Below are positions 17,336 through 26,492 of a stretch of 64,000 nucleotides of DNA, piece by piece. Below the pieces are notes generated by a model. That model was not told where the DNA came from, did not search any database, and saw only the letters and a program-made list of their open reading frames with translations. The stretch is from contig NZ_PHQQ01000012.1 in NCBI RefSeq assembly GCF_002909235.1, forward strand, positions 62,001 to 126,000. Direction: 5' to 3'. The position numbers and the translations under genes were made by a program. Position 1 is the stretch's first letter. Every line of letters starts with the position of its first letter. The DNA is from Arenibacter catalasegens (GTDB lineage Bacteria > Bacteroidota > Bacteroidia > Flavobacteriales > Flavobacteriaceae).

Positions 17336-17809
17336 TTATCTAGAAATTTCCAATATTTCAAAGTTCAAAGTTCCGTTGGGCACGGTAATTTCCGCGGTAT
17401 CCCCCACTTTCTTGCCCAAAAGCCCTTTCCCTATTGGGGAGCTTACAGAAATTTTTGCCGTCTTTAGGTCAGCTTCACTTTCCGCAACAAGGGTATATTT
17501 CATTTCCATTCCATTGTTCAAATTCTTCAATTTAACGGTTGATAATACCAACACTTTCGAATTGTCCAATTGCGATTCATCTATCAATCTAGCATTAGCC
17601 AAGATATCTTCCATCTTAGAAATTTTCATCTCCAGAAGACCTTGTGCCTCCTTGGCAGCATCATATTCCGCATTTTCCGACAAATCCCCTTTATCCCTAG
17701 CTTCACCTATAGCTTGGGAAGCTTTTGGACGCTCAACATCCTTGAGGTGATTTACTTCCTCTCTCAATTTTTTTAGCCCTTCTGCTGTATAATAAGATAC
17801 CTTGCTCAT
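17336..17809 (-). CDS. greA: transcription elongation factor GreA
   Basis: A 157-aa GreA. It has the N-terminal coiled coil (YYTAEGLKKLREEVNHLKDVERP), whose acidic tip reads DKGDLSENAEYDAAKEAQG near 39-57, and the C-terminal FKBP-like globular domain ending SSPIGKGLLGKKVGD. It rescues backtracked RNA polymerase by stimulating transcript cleavage. It is monocistronic with a promoter-like element and a hairpin at the inferred 5' end, and a terminator downstream. Confidence 0.96.
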   Translation of the reverse strand: MSKVSYYTAEGLKKLREEVNHLKDVERPKASQAIGEARDKGDLSENAEYDAAKEAQGLLEMKISKMEDILANARLIDESQLDNSKVLVLSTVKLKNLNNGMEMKYTLVAESEADLKTAKISVSSPIGKGLLGKKVGDTAEITVPNGTLNFEILEISR

Positions 17810-17834
17810 AAGTTCTACGTTAAATAAATAGGAA

Positions 17835-17872
17835 AATCCTCTTTATTTAAAGAGGATTTAAGACAAATATAC
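17835..17872 (-). promoter_or_regulatory. greA promoter element with a 5'-terminal mRNA hairpin
   Basis: On the minus strand TATATTTG (17872-17865) matches the Bacteroidota -7 box TAnnTTTG; a TTG at the ideal -33 spacing is not evident. Seven or so bases downstream begins a perfect inverted repeat with 12-bp arms, AAATCCTCTTTA and TAAAGAGGATTT (17835-17860), so the greA message would start with this hairpin. It may protect the 5' end; the alternative is a protein-binding palindrome. Confidence 0.5.
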
Positions 17873-17920
17873 ATAAATTTTGTTCAATTTTGTTTAAGTT
17901 TTTTAAATAGGCAAAGGCAT

Positions 17921-18358
17921 ATGAAACGCATATTAGGGATATTACTTTTCTTTTTTTTATTGGCCTGTGACAAAAACACAACCAACAGAAATCCTTATTT
18001 ACAGGAAGTTAGCTTTAGGTTCGACCTTAAATTAAACCTACCCCTATATAGCCCGTTGACCAATACAGGAAGTGCCGTATATGTAGGAAACGCCGCAGTT
18101 GGTACTCGAGGTGCATTTGTTATCAATACCGGCTTTAATTCCTATTTGGCCTGGGAGGCAAGTTGCCCCAACCATGCGCCCAGTAATTGCTCCACGATGA
18201 CACTAAAAGGCCAATTGGTTACTTGCTCATGTGAAGGTTATGAATACAATTTGTTTACTGGGCAACTAATGAACAAGCCCGAAGACGGCAAGCGTTATCA
18301 CGATCTACTTTTTTACCGTGCTACCTTTAGTGGCAATACCGTGATCATTTCCAATTAA
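17921..18358 (+). CDS. lipoprotein with a degenerate Rieske-like fold
   Basis: A 145-aa lipoprotein (lipobox LLAC16). Residues 82-112 read CPNHAPSNC...TCSCEGYEYNLFTGQ, which lines up with the Rieske pattern C-x-H...C-P-C-H-G-S-x-F. Here the first pair is CxxH instead of CxH and the second pair is C-S-C-E, so the last histidine ligand is replaced by Glu (E105). A normal 2Fe-2S Rieske cluster is therefore doubtful. It may be a structural relative or bind another metal. It stands alone, divergent from greA. Confidence 0.75.
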   Translation: MKRILGILLFFFLLACDKNTTNRNPYLQEVSFRFDLKLNLPLYSPLTNTGSAVYVGNAAVGTRGAFVINTGFNSYLAWEASCPNHAPSNCSTMTLKGQLVTCSCEGYEYNLFTGQLMNKPEDGKRYHDLLFYRATFSGNTVIISN

Positions 18359-18364
18359 CGACCA

Positions 18365-19354
18365 TTAGATCTGTCCTAAGATTTTATCCATTATCCAACT
18401 GGTATGTAATCCGGAACTCCCTGTAGAAGGATGCTTCTTATTTTCGAACAAATGAGCTCTTATATTGTCTACATGAAACCGCTGCACATGTTTAGGGTGA
18501 TCAATAAAAAGATTTTCGATACCCTTTTCATTGGACAAGATGATATCTTCTTCATTAAATACAGAAAATATTATTTTGCCCTTATTACCAATAATTTCTA
18601 CCTTGTCTTCTCTTTCTGCCGTGCCAAAATTCCAACTACCTTCCCCTGTTACGCCATTTTTGTATATCCAGCAAGCTGTTATGGCATCTTTTGCCGTATA
18701 TAATTGTTGTTGATTGGTGCAGATCCCAAAAGCATTTTCGATATCACCTAAGTAGAACGAAAACAGATCCAAACCATGGCTGGCCAAATCATCAAAATAT
18801 CCCCCTGGGGCGATTTTAGCATCAGTCCGCCAATTATATGATTTCTGAAGATCTTCGGGACTAGGTGGTTTGGAGAGATGCCAACGAATATGTCTAATTT
18901 TTCCAATTTCATTATTGTCCAACCATTCCTTTATTTTTAGAAATCGAGGCAATGAGCGCCGATAATAGGCGACAAATAGTGGCAATTTTTTCTCCTTAAA
19001 TGCATTATAAATTACCAAGCTATCCTCATAGGATGGTGCCATAGGCTTCTCCACACAACATGGTTTTCCGGCATCGGCCACCATTAATGCGTAATATTTA
19101 TGTGTATCAGGAGGGGTGGCAATATAAACAGCATCCACCTCTGGATCCATAATTAAATCCTCCGCTCTGCCATAAAATTTAGAAACGCCATGTCTTTTTG
19201 CATAGTCCTCTGCTTTTTCTACATCCCTACGCATTACGGCTACTAATTGAAAATCTTCAGTGAATTGGTAAGGTGGTCCACTTTTAACCTCGGTAACCGC
19301 TCCGCATCCAATTATTCCCCAACGAATGGGCTTAGGGTAATTCATAATCTTCAT
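18365..19354 (-). CDS. Gfo/Idh/MocA-family NAD(P)-dependent oxidoreductase
   Basis: A 329-aa cytoplasmic oxidoreductase. The Rossmann motif is WGIIGCGAVTEVKSGP near 12-27, and EKPMAPS carries the conserved catalytic Lys of the EKP motif near 98. The C-terminal alpha/beta domain holds GGYFDDLASHGLDLF with the conserved Asp/His. The family oxidises or reduces hydroxyls of sugars, inositols and related compounds. It lies divergently beside two DUF1080 genes, a PmoA-like gene and a second Gfo/Idh/MocA enzyme, so a role in sugar oxidation is likely. Confidence 0.88.
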   Translation of the reverse strand: MKIMNYPKPIRWGIIGCGAVTEVKSGPPYQFTEDFQLVAVMRRDVEKAEDYAKRHGVSKFYGRAEDLIMDPEVDAVYIATPPDTHKYYALMVADAGKPCCVEKPMAPSYEDSLVIYNAFKEKKLPLFVAYYRRSLPRFLKIKEWLDNNEIGKIRHIRWHLSKPPSPEDLQKSYNWRTDAKIAPGGYFDDLASHGLDLFSFYLGDIENAFGICTNQQQLYTAKDAITACWIYKNGVTGEGSWNFGTAEREDKVEIIGNKGKIIFSVFNEEDIILSNEKGIENLFIDHPKHVQRFHVDNIRAHLFENKKHPSTGSSGLHTSWIMDKILGQI

Positions 19355-19653
19355 TAATTTGAACTATTCGACTTTAGCAATCCTGATAAATAAAAAATAG
19401 TGAGTGCAAAACTAAACTGTATTCCTACTCTACAGCAATCCTCAAAAATTTCAAGAATATCTCAATCTTTTAACAAATAAAGACAAAAAGAGTGTATTTT
19501 AGTCGCCATTGATTAAAAAGGCGGATAAAAACTTCCCCTTTTCAATATTAAAACATTTCTTAATCTGGTCTTCATGCTAATTTTAAAGTCAGTTTAAATG
19601 GCCTTGACCTATTCAATAAATATTTATTTTAACTATCGTTCATAAATTATAAA

Positions 19654-20460
19654 ATGGGAAAATTTAAATTGCAAAGATGGATCGCATTAATACTTATTGT
19701 TTTGTGTATATCCTTCCAATCCTGTAAAGAGAAGGCACAAACCAAAACAGAGGAACAAACCCAGGATTTGACAATGAAGAGTGATGGCTTTGCACCCATC
19801 TTTGATGGAAAAACTTTAACTGGTTGGGATGCCGATCCTTCCTATTGGCGCGTTGAAAATGGAAATTTGGTCGGAGAAGTTACCCCCACCACCTTGCTTA
19901 AAACCAATACCTTTATCATATGGCAAGGCGGTCAACCAGCTGATTTTGAATTAAAGTTGGAATTCCGTATTGCTGAGGCAGGAAATAGTGGTATTAACTA
20001 CAGAAGTGAACGATTGGATACCATACCATTTGCCCTAAGAGGATATCAGGCAGATATTGATGGGAAAAATTCCTATACCGGTCAAAATTACGAAGAAAGA
20101 AAACGAACTACTTTAGCCTATAGGGGGGAAAAAGCCAAGATAAGTTCACAAGAAAATCCAGAGGAACCTGGTTCCTTACGATCCAATGTAAAGGGGAATG
20201 CCTGGCAAACCAGAGAAGTGCTGTCTTCATTGGGCAATATTGATTCCTTAAAAACTAAAATAAAAAGTGAGGATTGGAACGCGTGCCGTTTAGTAATTAA
20301 GGGCAACAGATTACAGCATTATATCAATGGTATTTTAATGAGTGATGTAATTGATAATGATTCCATAAACAGAAAATCGTCCGGATATTTAGGGCTACAA
20401 GTACACGTAGGGCCACCAATGAAAGTGGAATATAGAAACATTCTTCTTAAAAGTCTGTAG
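19654..20460 (+). CDS. DUF1080 (3-keto-disaccharide hydrolase-like) lipoprotein
   Basis: A 268-aa lipoprotein (ISFQSC, C at about 24). The DUF1080 domain begins PIFDGKTLTGWDAD-SYWRVENG near 49-70 and contains DFELKLEFRIAEAGNSGINY, a jelly-roll fold related to laminarinase-like lectins. DUF1080 proteins have been linked to cleavage of 3-keto-glycosides. It ends VHVGPPMKVEYRNILLK, the usual domain terminus, so it is complete. Likely periplasmic or outer-membrane-attached. Preceded by a 299-bp AT-rich gap that holds its promoter but no visible gene. Confidence 0.88.
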   Translation: MGKFKLQRWIALILIVLCISFQSCKEKAQTKTEEQTQDLTMKSDGFAPIFDGKTLTGWDADPSYWRVENGNLVGEVTPTTLLKTNTFIIWQGGQPADFELKLEFRIAEAGNSGINYRSERLDTIPFALRGYQADIDGKNSYTGQNYEERKRTTLAYRGEKAKISSQENPEEPGSLRSNVKGNAWQTREVLSSLGNIDSLKTKIKSEDWNACRLVIKGNRLQHYINGILMSDVIDNDSINRKSSGYLGLQVHVGPPMKVEYRNILLKSL

Positions 20461-20785
20461 GACGTACCGCAGGGAAATTCAATCGCCCTTGATTACAGGT
20501 TGGCCTATTCGCTTTACTCATATGGTGCGATTGGCTAATACCCGAAGATTAACGAGTCTTAAATGCACGTTTCTTAACTCAACTTAATGGTATCTTACCA
20601 ATCCCTACATTTACCTCTAATTTTTGCGAATAAAGTTGGAAAATAATATATTTTTTAGATAGTTTTATAGAAAATGGTTGCATTTTGACCATAATTTTAT
20701 GTACTACTTAATCTTTTGAAAACTGATTTATCGGCAGTAAATGCCCAAACCCTTTTTATTAGTATAACCTTTATACATCTTTAAT
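20461..20785. other. intergenic region between the two DUF1080 genes, no gene seen
   Basis: A 325-bp gap with stop codons in all frames of useful length and no strong hairpin. It probably holds a separate promoter for the second DUF1080 gene, but I could not place one. Confidence 0.55.
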
Positions 20786-21382
20786 ATGAAATCTAAAATT
20801 GTATTTACGTTTTTTATACTGAGTGTTATTACACTGAACGTGTTTGCTCAGGACCCAGTACTTAAAAGTGCATTTAACGGAAAAAATCTCAAGGGATGGG
20901 TTGCTCCTGAAAACAATACTTGGTGGACTGTGGACAATGGCATATTAACCGCCAAAAGTGGCCCTGAGAAAAAGGGATCCATATTATGGACCGATAAGGA
21001 ATATACCGATTTTGTAATAGAAACCGACTTCAAATACGAGGAAGGTACTATAGATACAGGAATCTTCATTAGGGACGATACACAACAGATACAAATGGGT
21101 ATTTCTGGTTCCTTAAAACGAGACATGACCGGCTCTCCCTATATTGCTGGTAAAGGGTATCCGGTAGAGGCTCTTAACGTTAAGGACATCCTAAAGCCTA
21201 AGGACTGGAATACTATAAAGGTAATTGCTATTGCCGGGTATTATGAAGTTTGGCTCAACGGCAAACACGTTATGAGCTACACCTCGGACAATTATGTTAA
21301 AACTGGTCCCATAGGGTTACAACTTCATCCAAACACAGAGATGACCACCAGCTTCCGAAATATCAAAATCGGAAAAATGTAG
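20786..21382 (+). CDS. DUF1080 (3-keto-disaccharide hydrolase-like) secreted protein
   Basis: A 198-aa protein with a cleavable signal (IVFTFFILSVITLNVFAQ). The whole mature chain is one DUF1080 domain: SAFNGKNLKGWVAPENNTWW near 27-46, DFVIETDFKYEEGTIDTGIF near 76-95, and the closing strand PIGLQLHPNTEMTTSFRNIK. It differs clearly from the upstream DUF1080 lipoprotein, which suggests different substrates or partner roles. It is probably periplasmic. It starts 325 bp after its neighbour and is followed 58 bp later by the PmoA-like gene. Confidence 0.88.
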   Translation: MKSKIVFTFFILSVITLNVFAQDPVLKSAFNGKNLKGWVAPENNTWWTVDNGILTAKSGPEKKGSILWTDKEYTDFVIETDFKYEEGTIDTGIFIRDDTQQIQMGISGSLKRDMTGSPYIAGKGYPVEALNVKDILKPKDWNTIKVIAIAGYYEVWLNGKHVMSYTSDNYVKTGPIGLQLHPNTEMTTSFRNIKIGKM

Positions 21383-21440
21383 GGGAATATAATTTCAGGG
21401 AATAAATAAATTAACCTAATTCAAATATCGATCAAAACAT

Positions 21441-22535
21441 ATGAATACAAAATCATTAACTCTTAAATCTGGTTTATGCGGTGCTATAGCCCTTGTCCTT
21501 ATGGTATCCTGCAAACAGGCAAAGACGGATAAAACCGCAGATAGCAACTCTGCGCCCAAAGCTGAAAAAAGAATAAAACTAGTCCGTAATGACCAAGATA
21601 AAAAAGTAGATGTCCTTATTGATGGTAATCTGTTTACCTCCTATATTTATCCCACCAACATTAAAAAACCAGTACTATACCCACTTATAACCCCAAAGGG
21701 AACTAAAATTACAAGAAAATATCCCTTGGAACCGTCTGTGGGTGAAAGAGTAGACCATCCGCATCACGTAGGGGTATGGTTTAATTATGGAGATGTTAAT
21801 GGATTGGATTTTTGGAACAATTCAGATTCCATAAAAATAGAAAAAAGGGGAAGCTATGGGACTATAGTGCACCAAGAAATTTTAGCCATGGAAGACGGCA
21901 ATGAGGAAGCACGTCTTAAAGTGGCTATGGATTGGATATCGGCCGAAGGAAAAGTTTTATTAAAAGAAAATACCACTTTTGTCTTTAGGGGCGATCACGA
22001 TCAATATTCCATTGATCGCATCACCAATCTTTCTGCTCCTAACGAAAAAGTAGTATTTAAGGACAATAAAGAGGGAGTACTTGGTATTAGGGTAACGCGG
22101 GAATTGGAACATCCCTCTAACAAACCCGATATTTTTACCGATTCAAATGGAATCCCTACTGGTGTTCCAGTCCTAAACAACGAAGGTGTTAACGGGAACT
22201 ATATTAATAGTGAAAATATTGAGGGAGACGATTGTTGGGGAAAAAGATCTAACTGGGTAAATTTAAGATCCAACATAGGCGATGAAAAAATTTCACTGGC
22301 TATTTTAGACCATACCTCAAATGCCGGGTATCCTACCTATTGGCATACTCGTGGCTACGGTCTTTTTGCTGCCAATCCCTTAGGACAGGAAGTCTTTAGT
22401 GACGGTAAGGAAACTTTGAACCTTACCCTCAATATAGGTGAAGATGTAACCTTTAAGCATCGAATTGTGGTAGCCAGCAAGACTTTGGCCAAGGCTGATC
22501 TAGATTCGGAGTTCGCCCAATTTTCCAAGCAGTAA
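21441..22535 (+). CDS. PmoA-like (DUF6807) lipoprotein
   Basis: A 364-aa lipoprotein (LVLMVSC, C near 24). It matches the PmoA-like family found in Planctomycetes and Bacteroidota carbohydrate loci. Key segments are YPLEPSVGERVDHPHHVGVW near 93-112, with paired histidines, then NGLDFW, and near the end YPTYWHTRGYGLFAANPLGQ. The family name is historical and does not imply methane oxidation. Conserved His residues suggest a metal or sugar site. It sits between DUF1080 and Gfo/Idh/MocA genes, so a step in modifying oxidised sugars is the best inference. Confidence 0.82.
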   Translation: MNTKSLTLKSGLCGAIALVLMVSCKQAKTDKTADSNSAPKAEKRIKLVRNDQDKKVDVLIDGNLFTSYIYPTNIKKPVLYPLITPKGTKITRKYPLEPSVGERVDHPHHVGVWFNYGDVNGLDFWNNSDSIKIEKRGSYGTIVHQEILAMEDGNEEARLKVAMDWISAEGKVLLKENTTFVFRGDHDQYSIDRITNLSAPNEKVVFKDNKEGVLGIRVTRELEHPSNKPDIFTDSNGIPTGVPVLNNEGVNGNYINSENIEGDDCWGKRSNWVNLRSNIGDEKISLAILDHTSNAGYPTYWHTRGYGLFAANPLGQEVFSDGKETLNLTLNIGEDVTFKHRIVVASKTLAKADLDSEFAQFSKQ

Positions 22536-22594
22536 CCAATATTTAAACATCATATTATTATAAAATAACATATATATATTATTAAATCGTAGTT

Positions 22595-23971
22595 ATGGGC
22601 AACCGAAGAAATTTTATCAAAAAAACCACCCTTGCAAGTACAGGTGTTGTTGTTGGAGCATCTGCATTTTCAGCCAAATCATATGGAAATATTATAGGTT
22701 CCAATGATCGGGTAATTCTGGGATCTATTGGCGTAAGAGGCCGTGGAAGTAATTTATTGGACAATTTTTCCAACATGTACAATGATGGAGTGAGAATTAA
22801 AACCGTTTGTGACGTGGACTCTTCAGTTTTGAGCGAAAATGTACAAACTGCCACCAAAAACCAAAAAGGCAACAAGCCAGGCACGGAAGAAGATATGCGC
22901 CGTGTATTCGAGGACAAGGAAATAGACGCAGTAGTTATAGCAGTTCCCAATCATTGGCATGCACTAGCCACCATCTGGGCCTGTCAAGCTGGAAAACATG
23001 TATATGTAGAAAAACCTAGTTCACATAATGTATGGGAAGGTAGGAAAATGGTTGAGGCGGCAAGAAAATATAATAGAGTGGTCCAGGTCGGATTTCAAAA
23101 TCGATCTATAAGCAATGTTATGCAGGCTATGGATTTCTTACACAATGGCGGTATTGGCGATGTATTCCTTTCTAGAGGTACTTGTTTTAAGCCTAGAGAT
23201 TCCTTCGGAATTTCCCCAGATAGCGTTTCACCGCCATCTTTGAACTATGATCTTTGGCTAGGCCCAGCCTCTTATAGACCTTATAATGAAAAAAAGGGAC
23301 ACTACAATTGGCATTGGCATTGGGCTACAGGCAACGGTGACACTGGTAATCAAGGCCCACACCAATTTGATATTGCACGATGGGGACTAAACAAAAAAGT
23401 ACACCCTGTAAAAGTACAGTCCATGGGAGGGATTTTTGGATTTTCTCCCCAAGAATGTTCACAAGAAACACCGAACACACAAACTTCCGTATTTGAATAT
23501 GAAGATGGCAAGATGTTGGAATTTGAAACCCGTGGCAGGTATACCAACCATGAGGCAAATTTGGGCATCAAAATTGGCAATATGTTTTATGGTACAGAAG
23601 GATGGATGGAAGTAAATGGTTCTACTTGGAAGGCATACAAAGGTAAGGAAACAGAACCCTTTGCAGGTTCTGAAATGGCTGGAGGCGCTGCAGTTGGAGG
23701 AGATACTTCATTTTTGACCGCACCAGATAGCAACGGACATTATGGAAACTTTATTGACGGAGTCCGCTCTGGAAATCGACATGATTTAAATTGCGATGTT
23801 GAAAAAGGACACATGTCCACTGTGCTGCCACTAATAGCAAATATTGCCTACAAGCTTGGAGACACCCTAAAATTTAATGGGGAGTTTGAAAAGTTTATAG
23901 GTAATGAAGAAGCAGATTTAATGCTTACCAGAAAATATAGATATCCATATATAGTTCCGGAAAACGTATAA
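22595..23971 (+). CDS. Tat-exported Gfo/Idh/MocA-family oxidoreductase
   Basis: A 458-aa enzyme with a twin-arginine signal (R4 R5 in RRNFIKK followed by a hydrophobic stretch), so it is exported folded with its cofactor. The Rossmann motif appears as GSIGVRGRGSNLLDNF, and the EKPSSHNVWEG motif near 140 carries the catalytic Lys. GNQGPHQFDIARWGL holds the conserved His/Asp region. Exported members are thought to act on sugars in the periplasm with tightly bound NAD(P). Last gene of the DUF1080/PmoA block, 59 bp after its neighbour. Confidence 0.9.
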   Translation: MGNRRNFIKKTTLASTGVVVGASAFSAKSYGNIIGSNDRVILGSIGVRGRGSNLLDNFSNMYNDGVRIKTVCDVDSSVLSENVQTATKNQKGNKPGTEEDMRRVFEDKEIDAVVIAVPNHWHALATIWACQAGKHVYVEKPSSHNVWEGRKMVEAARKYNRVVQVGFQNRSISNVMQAMDFLHNGGIGDVFLSRGTCFKPRDSFGISPDSVSPPSLNYDLWLGPASYRPYNEKKGHYNWHWHWATGNGDTGNQGPHQFDIARWGLNKKVHPVKVQSMGGIFGFSPQECSQETPNTQTSVFEYEDGKMLEFETRGRYTNHEANLGIKIGNMFYGTEGWMEVNGSTWKAYKGKETEPFAGSEMAGGAAVGGDTSFLTAPDSNGHYGNFIDGVRSGNRHDLNCDVEKGHMSTVLPLIANIAYKLGDTLKFNGEFEKFIGNEEADLMLTRKYRYPYIVPENV

Positions 23972-24039
23972 TATACTACCCGTGAAATAAGTGCTTTGGA
24001 ATTGTAAAATTCCATCAATGGGAGTAGATTATAAAATTA

Positions 24040-24083
24040 TAAAACCCCGATGTTAGCTGAATTGGCCAACATCGGGGTTTTAG
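24040..24083. terminator. bidirectional terminator between convergent genes
   Basis: A strong inverted repeat pairs AAAACCCCGATGTTAGC with its near-complement ending CATCGGGGTTTTA, with T-rich runs on both sides. It lies between the Gfo/Idh/MocA stop and the TonB receptor stop, so it can serve both. Confidence 0.85.
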
Positions 24084-24116
24084 TTTTTGTACACTTTTTT
24101 TAATAGCTATATTATT

Positions 24117-26288
24117 CTAAAAACTAATAGTTGCCCCAAGGAGGAAATTGATTCCGGATTGAGGATAGTAACCAGCACCTTCAATGGTAGTAACCGTATC
24201 TGGCACAGAATAGTCATCATCAAAAGTATAAAAGTATCCGTTTGACACATACAATGAATCAAAAATATTATTGACCAATCCAGAAAGCACAATACTCTTG
24301 ATAAAGCTATTGGTATTTATTTCATATTGCACGTTAAAATCGGTTTGGGAATACGAATCCAACTTAGAGCCTTCGGAATCAATATTGCCCATGTATTGCT
24401 CTCCAACAAATTTGGTCAACAGACTAAATTGCACATTTTCTTTAGGTTGGTAGGTAAAAACATTCCCCACAATAATAGCTGGCGAAAAAGAAATATGGGT
24501 ATCACCAAGTTCTTCCAAATCACCATCACGCTGGAACACAAAACCTTTATTCCTATTATCACTCAATGCAATATTGGGCCGTACTTTAAATTGATTTCCC
24601 AAAGCTATAGTGGCATCTACTTCAAGACCTAAGCGATAACTATCACCCACATTAGCGCGCAAAGGAGCGCCAACATCGTTTAGTTCCCCCGTGAGTACCA
24701 GTTGATCTTTATAGCGCATATAATACACGTTGGTATTCAGCTGTATATCCGCAGAGACGTACCGCCACCCCAACTCATAGTCGTTCAACTTCTCCGGCTT
24801 GGGGCTTCCACTTTCATAATCGTTTCTATTGGGTTCTCGATTAGCTCTGGCATAAGACAGATAAAAATTATTATTGGTATTTAAATCATAGGTAAACCCA
24901 ACCTTTGGGTTGAAAAAATTAAAGGTATCATCTACCAACCCAGTGTCTTCCCCGTTGGCCTTATAACCTATGGTCCGGTACTGTAAATCTCCATAAGCGC
25001 TCCATTGGTCGCTGAACTGATAGTTTGCCTTAGCAAAGACATTGAGGTCCGTTTTTGTGGAACTGTTATCATAATATCTGTCTTCGTAATCCCTATTGTT
25101 TGAAAAACGGGCCCAAATAATTTCTCCAAAATGGCTTCCTTCATATTTGTTCCAACCTCCTCCAAGAATTAAATTTAAATTATCAGGACTATAGTTTACG
25201 GAAAAAGTGGTCCCATAAAAATCATTGTCCAACCAGCGTCTTCTTATAAGATCGGTCTTATCCACTTCTTCCCCATCTACCATTATGGGCTCAATACCAT
25301 AGGTACTAAAGTCATCGTCTTCCTTATACTGCTCAAAAAACCCCCTTCCCTTGGTATAATGCAAAGCCAAATTCGTATTCCAATTATCGGCTATTTGCTC
25401 GTTCCAGTGTAATTGAAAGTGATTTTGCTTATAATTATCCACCTCGTTATCGTAGAACTGGGTATTTCCATTTTCATCGGTATAGATTCCTGCAGAATTA
25501 AAGGTTCTATCAGATTCCAGGGTTCCAGCATCTATACCGTTCCACGCCTGGTAAGTAACCTCATGGCCACCAAACAACAATGCTTTTATCAAGGTATTGT
25601 CATCAACATATGATCCTTGCAAAAAATAAGAATCCAAGGCTGAAGAAGCCCTGTCAATATAACCATCAGAAATTATTCTAGACAATCGTCCCGCTATTTC
25701 TACATGATCGTTGAGCAAGCCCGTGCTAAATTTCAAATTGTTCCTAAGTGTCCCAAAGCTACCCATGGAGGATGAAATTTGACCGCAGGCCTCGTTGGAA
25801 ATGACATCGGTCAACAAATTTAAGCTGGCCCCAAAAGCTCCAGATCCATTTGTTGATGTGCCAACCCCTCGTTGTAATTGTAAACTCTCTGTGGAAGAAG
25901 CGAAGTCGGGCATATTTACCCAAAAAGAACCATGAGATTCCGAATCGTTGTAGGGGATACCATTAATGGTGACGTTTACTCTTGATCCGTCACTACCTCT
26001 AACACGAATACCCGTGTAACCAACACCTGCCCCGGCATCGGAAGTAGTTACCACTGAAGGTAAAAAATTCATTAAGATAGGAATATCCTGTCCTAAATTC
26101 CTAGGCTTGATCTGCTCCTTGGTCAAGTTTGAGAAGGTTACCGGTGACTGCTTGGTTACCCTAACAGCGGATACCAATACTTCATCCAAGGCAATTTCTT
26201 TACCTTCCAAAGAATCTTTGGGTTTCTCTTGGCCAAAGGCCGAAAGTGCAGTCGCAAATAAAGCGACCGTTGTGAACATAGTTTTCAT
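24117..26288 (-). CDS. TonB-dependent receptor, probable thiamine/thiamine-phosphate uptake
   Basis: A 723-aa outer-membrane receptor. After a signal peptide (TVALFATALSAFGQ) comes a plug domain with SPVTFSNLTKEQIKPRNLGQ, then GVGYTGIRVRGSDGSRVNVT and GIPYNDSESHGSFW, and a long beta-barrel ending GINFLLGATISF with a C-terminal Phe. No carboxypeptidase-like N-terminal extension is present, so it is not SusC-like. A TPP riboswitch precedes the gene, which points to thiamine or a precursor as ligand. Expression should fall when TPP is plentiful. Confidence 0.9.
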   Translation of the reverse strand: MKTMFTTVALFATALSAFGQEKPKDSLEGKEIALDEVLVSAVRVTKQSPVTFSNLTKEQIKPRNLGQDIPILMNFLPSVVTTSDAGAGVGYTGIRVRGSDGSRVNVTINGIPYNDSESHGSFWVNMPDFASSTESLQLQRGVGTSTNGSGAFGASLNLLTDVISNEACGQISSSMGSFGTLRNNLKFSTGLLNDHVEIAGRLSRIISDGYIDRASSALDSYFLQGSYVDDNTLIKALLFGGHEVTYQAWNGIDAGTLESDRTFNSAGIYTDENGNTQFYDNEVDNYKQNHFQLHWNEQIADNWNTNLALHYTKGRGFFEQYKEDDDFSTYGIEPIMVDGEEVDKTDLIRRRWLDNDFYGTTFSVNYSPDNLNLILGGGWNKYEGSHFGEIIWARFSNNRDYEDRYYDNSSTKTDLNVFAKANYQFSDQWSAYGDLQYRTIGYKANGEDTGLVDDTFNFFNPKVGFTYDLNTNNNFYLSYARANREPNRNDYESGSPKPEKLNDYELGWRYVSADIQLNTNVYYMRYKDQLVLTGELNDVGAPLRANVGDSYRLGLEVDATIALGNQFKVRPNIALSDNRNKGFVFQRDGDLEELGDTHISFSPAIIVGNVFTYQPKENVQFSLLTKFVGEQYMGNIDSEGSKLDSYSQTDFNVQYEINTNSFIKSIVLSGLVNNIFDSLYVSNGYFYTFDDDYSVPDTVTTIEGAGYYPQSGINFLLGATISF

Positions 26289-26408
26289 CCGTAATACATT
26301 TGTTACGAATAAAAGGGGCTATTATTCTTGTTAAAAATTTGATTTTTGTTTTTTCCCGATAACATAATTGTATCGGAAATAAAACGTTGGAAATTCCAAA
26401 ACGCGATT

Positions 26409-26492
26409 TTCGCATCCCTTGGCAGCATTACCTGCCCAGGTTCCTTGGGTATAATCTCAGCCTGACTTAACAAGCACCCCTTTGAGACGGGC
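26409..26492 (-). promoter_or_regulatory. TPP (thiamine pyrophosphate) riboswitch
   Basis: Read on the minus strand the leader contains, in order, GGGGTGC, GGCTGAGAT, TACCC, GAACCTG, GGTAATGCTG and AGGGA, the THI-box blocks with the invariant CUGAGA that binds the pyrimidine ring. It lies ~120 nt upstream of the TonB receptor start. The expression platform was not resolved; sequestration of the start region is as likely as termination. Just upstream TAGATTTG (26516-26509) could be the -7 box. Confidence 0.93.
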
